Source: Nocardioides alcanivorans
GTDB taxonomy: Bacteria; Actinomycetota; Actinomycetes; Propionibacteriales; Nocardioidaceae
Direction of reading: 5' to 3'
DNA length: 44,667 bases
Assembly: GCF_021555175.1 (NCBI RefSeq)
Contig: NZ_JAKGRW010000018.1
Span: forward strand, 1 to 44,667
In this document: one piece after another, positions 40,921 through 44,667 of the stretch
Numbering within the stretch: the stretch's first letter is position 1
Layout: each line of letters opens with the position of its first letter
Notes under the pieces: model-generated
What the model saw: the letters and a program-made list of their open reading frames with translations, nothing else
Databases searched by the model: none
What the model was told of the DNA's origin: nothing
Position numbers and translations under genes: made by a program

Positions 40921-41826
40921 TTACTGCCCCTGCCGCGGCCGGAGGAGTTGGTAGGCACCCGGCTCGACCCGCCAGGTGCGCCGACGCTCCGGCCCGTCGA
41001 GCTCGCCGTCGGCACTGGTCCAGAACTTCTCGCCGGACACCGTGACCTGGTGTCCACGGATCGTGACCACGTCGTTGCGCTCGGTGTGTTCCCCGCGACC
41101 GAGCCGGGCGACGTACCCGAGCTGCGCCAACCGGCTGACGGCGCGCGAGACCATGACGTCGGCCTTGCCGTCGCTCGGATCGGCATCGGGGGTGAGGGTG
41201 GTGCCGCCACCGACGTCGGGACCGATGCCCACCGAGACCATCAGCACGGGTTGGTCGACCCCGTTGATCACCTCACCGTCGACCTCGACCCGCAGTCGGC
41301 TGACCTGGGGGTTGACGGCCGAGATGAGTGCGCCGATGGGGTAGCCCAGCTTGCCCAGGCCGACCTTGCCCAGCAGCGACTTCACCTTGGCGCCGTTGTG
41401 TCCGGCCTGCGCCGATGCGCCGACGTGCACGTGGTTGACCACGACGTTGCCGACCTCGTCGACCAGCAGGTCGGTCGGGGTGGGGACGCCGGAGAGCACG
41501 ACCGCGGCGGCGTCGGCCGGATCGAGCGGAATGCCGGTGCCACGGGCGAAGTCGTTGCCGGTGCCCAACGGCACCAGGCCGAGGACCTGCTGGTCGAGCT
41601 CGCGGCGCTTGTGCAGGGCGGCGACCACTGCGTGGAGACTGCCGTCGCCACCGGCGATGACGATCGTGCGGCTGCCGGCCCGGTGGAGCACGCTGTCGAG
41701 CTCTCCCGGGTTGCTGGTCTCCGCGACCTCGACGGAGGCCCGGGCCTCGAGCACTGCCAGCGCACGCTCGAGTTCTTCGGGCGGACCGCCGGCGTCGGGG
41801 TTGGTGATCACGAGGAGTGGTTGCAC
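40921..41826 (-). CDS. Diacylglycerol kinase-family lipid kinase
   Basis: A lipid kinase of the DgkB/YegS group of about 301 residues, phosphorylating diacylglycerol or a related lipid at the membrane face. The nucleotide motifs are VIAGGDGSLHAVVAAL and LVPLGTGNDFARG, with VNHVHVGASAQAG in the middle. I chose GTG 41826 (MQPLLVITNPDAGG), because the family begins with that strand; the longer frame to 41952 crosses the purA promoter region. It is divergent from purA across 128 bp. Confidence 0.88.
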   Translation of the reverse strand: MQPLLVITNPDAGGPPEELERALAVLEARASVEVAETSNPGELDSVLHRAGSRTIVIAGGDGSLHAVVAALHKRRELDQQVLGLVPLGTGNDFARGTGIPLDPADAAAVVLSGVPTPTDLLVDEVGNVVVNHVHVGASAQAGHNGAKVKSLLGKVGLGKLGYPIGALISAVNPQVSRLRVEVDGEVINGVDQPVLMVSVGIGPDVGGGTTLTPDADPSDGKADVMVSRAVSRLAQLGYVARLGRGEHTERNDVVTIRGHQVTVSGEKFWTSADGELDGPERRRTWRVEPGAYQLLRPRQGQ

Positions 41827-41954
41827 AACCAGAGCCTGCCACGGGTAGCGAGGATCGGGGCGGAGGGGAGGCAAGGTGGTAACGTCGGCGCGCAAGAGCC
41901 CTGATGCGTATTGCGCCGGGGCTGTTTCGTTTTCTTGAGGGGTGACCCGCAAAA

Positions 41955-43241
41955 ATGCCCGCAGTTGTTGTTCTTGGAGCCCAGTGGGGCGATGAAGGCA
42001 AGGGCAAGGCGACGGACCAGCTCGCCACGTCCAGTCCGATCGACTACGTGGTGCGCACCAGCGGCGGCCACAACGCCGGCCACACGATCGTGGTCAACGG
42101 CGAGAAGTACGCCACGCACCTGTTGCCGAGCGGCATCCTCACACCCGGTGCGACCAGTGTCATCGCCAATGGTGTCGTGGTCTCGCCCGAGGCGCTCTTC
42201 CGTGAGCTCGACGGTCTCCTCGAGCGCGGCGTCGAGGTGGCCGACCTGAAGGTCAGCGCCAACGCGCACGTGATCGCCTCCTACCACTCGACGATCGACA
42301 AGGTCTCCGAGCGGTTCCTGGGCAAGAACCAGATCGGCACCACCGGCCGAGGCATCGGCCCCGCCTACGGCGACAAGGTCAACCGGGTCGGGGTCCGCAT
42401 CGCCGACCTCTTCGACGAAGAGGTGCTGCGCTCCAAGATCGAGGCCGCCCTCGACATCCGCAACCACGTGCTCACGAAGGTCTACAACCGGCGGGCGATC
42501 GAGGTCGACGCGGTGGTCGAGGAGCTGACGGCCTACACCGAGCGCCTGCGTCCGATGGTCGCCGACACCTCGCTGCTGCTCAACCGCGCACTCGACGAGG
42601 GCAAGACAGTGCTCTTCGAGGGTGCGCAGGCCACGATGCTCGATGTCGACCACGGCACCTACCCGTTCGTGACCTCCTCCAGCCCCATCGCCGGCGGCGT
42701 CTGCACCGGAGCCGGTGTCGGTCCCACGCGCATCGACCGGGTGATCGGCGTGATCAAGGCCTACACCACCCGGGTCGGGTCGGGGCCCTTCCCGACCGAG
42801 CTCTTCGACCAGGACGGCGAGGACCTGCAGCGCATCGGCGGCGAGATCGGCGTCTCCACCGGGCGCACCCGTCGTTGCGGTTGGTACGACGCCGTGATCG
42901 CGCGCTACGCGGCCCGCATCAACGGCCTCACCGAGTTCTTCTTGACCAAGCTCGACGTGCTCGACAGCTGGGAGCGGATCCCGGTGTGCGTGGCCTACGA
43001 GGTCGACGGCGTGCGCCACGACGAGATGCCGATGACCCAGCCCGAGTTCGAGCGTGCCACGCCGATCTACGAATACTTCGACGGTTGGAAGAGCGACATC
43101 TCCGGCTGCCGTTCGTTCGATGAACTGCCTGCCAACGCCCAGGCCTACGTCAAGGCACTCGAGGAGATGAGCGGCGCGAAGTTCTGGGGCGTCGGGGTCG
43201 GTCCCGGTCGCGAGGAGACCATCGTCGTCCATCCGGCCTGA
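41955..43241 (+). CDS. purA: Adenylosuccinate synthetase
   Basis: First step from IMP to AMP, joining IMP and aspartate with GTP hydrolysis. The 428-residue protein begins [20 protein letters not shown], whose P-loop contains the catalytic Asp and Lys. Then come [25 protein letters not shown] (signature), [20 protein letters not shown], and the aspartate loop [13 protein letters not shown]. All are complete. The start ATG follows GAGGGGTGA. It precedes purD by 121 bp in the same direction, as expected for purine genes in actinobacteria, though a separate promoter sits before purD. Confidence 0.98.
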   Translation: MPAVVVLGAQWGDEGKGKATDQLATSSPIDYVVRTSGGHNAGHTIVVNGEKYATHLLPSGILTPGATSVIANGVVVSPEALFRELDGLLERGVEVADLKVSANAHVIASYHSTIDKVSERFLGKNQIGTTGRGIGPAYGDKVNRVGVRIADLFDEEVLRSKIEAALDIRNHVLTKVYNRRAIEVDAVVEELTAYTERLRPMVADTSLLLNRALDEGKTVLFEGAQATMLDVDHGTYPFVTSSSPIAGGVCTGAGVGPTRIDRVIGVIKAYTTRVGSGPFPTELFDQDGEDLQRIGGEIGVSTGRTRRCGWYDAVIARYAARINGLTEFFLTKLDVLDSWERIPVCVAYEVDGVRHDEMPMTQPEFERATPIYEYFDGWKSDISGCRSFDELPANAQAYVKALEEMSGAKFWGVGVGPGREETIVVHPA

Positions 43242-43348
43242 TCCCCCGGAGTTCGTGAGCGCCTCGTCCAGTCGCTCGGGGTGGGTGCAGCGCACTCCTC
43301 GTCAGCGACGGCGAGTACTCGGGCCACGTCTCCACGGATGGCCGCCGA

Positions 43349-43354
43349 TAGACT
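43349..43354 (+). promoter_or_regulatory. Possible leaderless -10 element of purD
   Basis: TAGACT ends 8 nt before the purD GTG, and no Shine-Dalgarno is seen in between. The spacing fits a leaderless message. Confidence 0.5.
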
Positions 43355-43362
43355 CACCGCCC

Positions 43363-44634
43363 GTGAAGACTCTCGTGATCGGCACCGGTGGCCGCGAACA
43401 CGCCCTCGCCCTGTCCTTGTCCCGCGACGAGACCGTGACGGAGGTGCACGTCGCCCCCGGCAACCCCGGTATCGGTGCGTTCGCCACCCTGCACGACGTC
43501 GATCCGATGGACTCCGACGCGGTGGCGGCGCTGGTTGCCGATCTCGCTGTTGACCTGGTGGTCGTCGGACCGGAGGCGCCGCTCGTCAACGGGATCGCCG
43601 ACGTGATCGCGGAGAGGACGGGCGTCGCGGTCTTCGGCCCGGGCCGAGCCGCTGCGCAGCTCGAGGGCTCGAAGGCCTTCTCCAAGGAGGTCATGGCCGC
43701 GGCCGGGGTGCCGACCGCCGGATCGCGCACCTGCACCACCACCGCCGAGTACGAGGCGGCGCTCGACGAGTTCGGGGCACCGCACGTCGTGAAGGACGAC
43801 GCGCTGGCCGCCGGCAAGGGCGTCGTGGTGACGCTCGACCGAGCGGAGGCGCTCGCGCACGCCGAGGCCTGCGGCCGCGTCGTGATCGAGGAGTTCCTCG
43901 ATGGCCCCGAGGTCTCACTCTTCGCCATCTGCGACGGCGCCGCGGCGTACCCGTTGCAGCCGGCGCAGGACTTCAAGCGCATCTTCGACGGTGGCAAGGG
44001 GCCCAACACCGGGGGCATGGGGTCCTACTCGCCGCTGCCGTGGGCCGACCCCGGGCTCGCAGCGCAGGTGATCGAGGAGGTCGTCAACCCGACCCTCGCC
44101 GAGATGGGCGAACGGGGAGCACCGTACGTCGGCTGCCTCTACGTCGGTCTCGCCCTCACCAAGACCGGCCCGCGGGTCATCGAGTTCAACTGCCGCTTCG
44201 GCGATCCCGACATCCAGCCAGTGCTGGCGCTCCTCGACTCCGGCCTCGGCGGGCTCCTGCACGCCGCCGCGACCGGCACGCTCGAGAAGGTCGAACCTCC
44301 GCGCTTCCGAGACGGCGCCTCGGTCACTGTCGTGCTGGCCTCCGCCGGCTATCCGGAGTCGTCGACCAAGGGCGACCTGATCACAGGCGTCGGCGCGGCC
44401 AACGGGGTCAACGACGTCGACGTGATCCACGCCGGTACGGCGCTGGGCCCGGACGGGTTGGTCACCGCGGGAGGACGCGTTCTCGCCGTCCGAGCAGTGG
44501 GCTACGACGTGGCCGACGCCCGGGCCCGGGCCTATTCGGCTGCCGACCTGATCTCGTTCGACCGCATGCAGCGGCGCAGCGACATCGCTGCCGAGCCGCT
44601 CGGCGTCATGGAGGGCGCCTCGCTCCTGGACTGA
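43363..44634 (+). CDS. purD: Phosphoribosylamine-glycine ligase
   Basis: Second step of purine synthesis, joining glycine to phosphoribosylamine with ATP. The 423-residue ATP-grasp protein begins MKTLVIGTGGREHALALSL, has PEAPLVNGIADVI, DALAAGKGVVV (ATP loop) and FNCRFGDPDIQPVL. The last differs from the common NVRFGDPETQ but keeps the Gly-Asp-Pro. The C-terminal domain is complete and ends MEGASLLD. Start is GTG 43363; the upstream open frame from 43255 has no homologous extension. A dispersed repeat follows directly after the stop. Confidence 0.96.
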   Translation: MKTLVIGTGGREHALALSLSRDETVTEVHVAPGNPGIGAFATLHDVDPMDSDAVAALVADLAVDLVVVGPEAPLVNGIADVIAERTGVAVFGPGRAAAQLEGSKAFSKEVMAAAGVPTAGSRTCTTTAEYEAALDEFGAPHVVKDDALAAGKGVVVTLDRAEALAHAEACGRVVIEEFLDGPEVSLFAICDGAAAYPLQPAQDFKRIFDGGKGPNTGGMGSYSPLPWADPGLAAQVIEEVVNPTLAEMGERGAPYVGCLYVGLALTKTGPRVIEFNCRFGDPDIQPVLALLDSGLGGLLHAAATGTLEKVEPPRFRDGASVTVVLASAGYPESSTKGDLITGVGAANGVNDVDVIHAGTALGPDGLVTAGGRVLAVRAVGYDVADARARAYSAADLISFDRMQRRSDIAAEPLGVMEGASLLD

Positions 44635-44637
44635 CCC

Positions 44638-44667
44638 CGGAGGTCGAGCCCGGTTCGTTGGTCGAGC
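44638..44667. repeat. Dispersed repeat copy, cut by the window end
   Basis: GGAGGTCGAGCCCGGTTC and TTGGTCGAGC are variants of the repeat family at 18493-18770 and 32856-33074. The copy begins 4 bp after the purD stop and runs off the window. Confidence 0.75.

Noticed and set aside
43145..43357. Small minus-strand gene in the purA-purD gap
   Set aside because: It overlaps the purA 3' end, with no ribosome site and no recognisable motif.

Overview
The window is high-GC actinobacterial DNA. Several features suggest a Nocardioides-like member of the Nocardioidaceae: a dnaK-grpE-dnaJ-hspR operon with HAIR operators, a class I lysyl-tRNA synthetase, a class E-type sortase, a DUF3151 gene beside fba, many GTG starts, and dispersed GGTCGAGCCTGTCGAGACC palindromes. 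The genus is an inference from gene content. I saw no rRNA, tRNA, CRISPR array or insertion sequence.

Positions 1-7397 are not ordinary genome. This block is an error-riddled reverse-complement copy of about 7400-17570. It is folded around a near-perfect palindrome centred at 7398/7399, and perfect anchor matches run in strictly reversed order along its whole length. The likeliest explanation is a fold-back (palindromic) long read left uncorrected at a contig end. Real sequence therefore starts near 7400, where an aldo/keto reductase gene is cut off. The right arm also carries many single-base indels, mostly in G/C runs. They are densest at 8.8-9.7 kb and break the hydrolase, grpE, the monooxygenase, the AAA ATPase, cysNC, a kinase-like gene and a membrane protein.

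Layout of the real part. 7.4-9.8 kb: aldo/keto reductase and flavin-binding protein (minus strand), then an alpha/beta hydrolase. 9.9-14.2 kb: heat-shock operon dnaK-grpE-dnaJ-hspR. 14.3-16.0 kb: flavin monooxygenase with an NTF2-like N-terminus. 16.2-18.5 kb: membrane TPR protein and AAA ATPase, translationally coupled. 18.5-18.8 kb: a 54-bp tandem repeat. 18.8-24.7 kb: a compact minus-strand operon of cysD, cysNC, an NTF2/SnoaL protein, an SDR and a sulfotransferase, facing a divergent TetR gene across twin operators. 24.8-27.1 kb: DUF445 and DUF4393 proteins. 27.1-29.98 kb: clpB with a HAIR operator and a strong terminator. 30-33 kb: a kinase-like receptor that appears to have lost catalytic-loop residues, and a duplicated-domain membrane protein. 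33-38.9 kb: AhpD-like protein, DapC-like aminotransferase, sortase, DedA protein, SpoU methyltransferase, class II aldolase, DUF3151. 39.2-44.6 kb: class I lysS, diacylglycerol kinase-like gene, purA, purD.

Two functional groups stand out. HspR, encoded at 13.7 kb, should repress both the dnaK operon and clpB through HAIR sites found in front of each. The CysD/CysNC pair makes PAPS and sits in one transcription unit with a PAPS-dependent sulfotransferase and two small-molecule enzymes, without assimilatory reductases. This suggests a dedicated, TetR-controlled sulfation pathway, which is the best candidate here for an under-described system.
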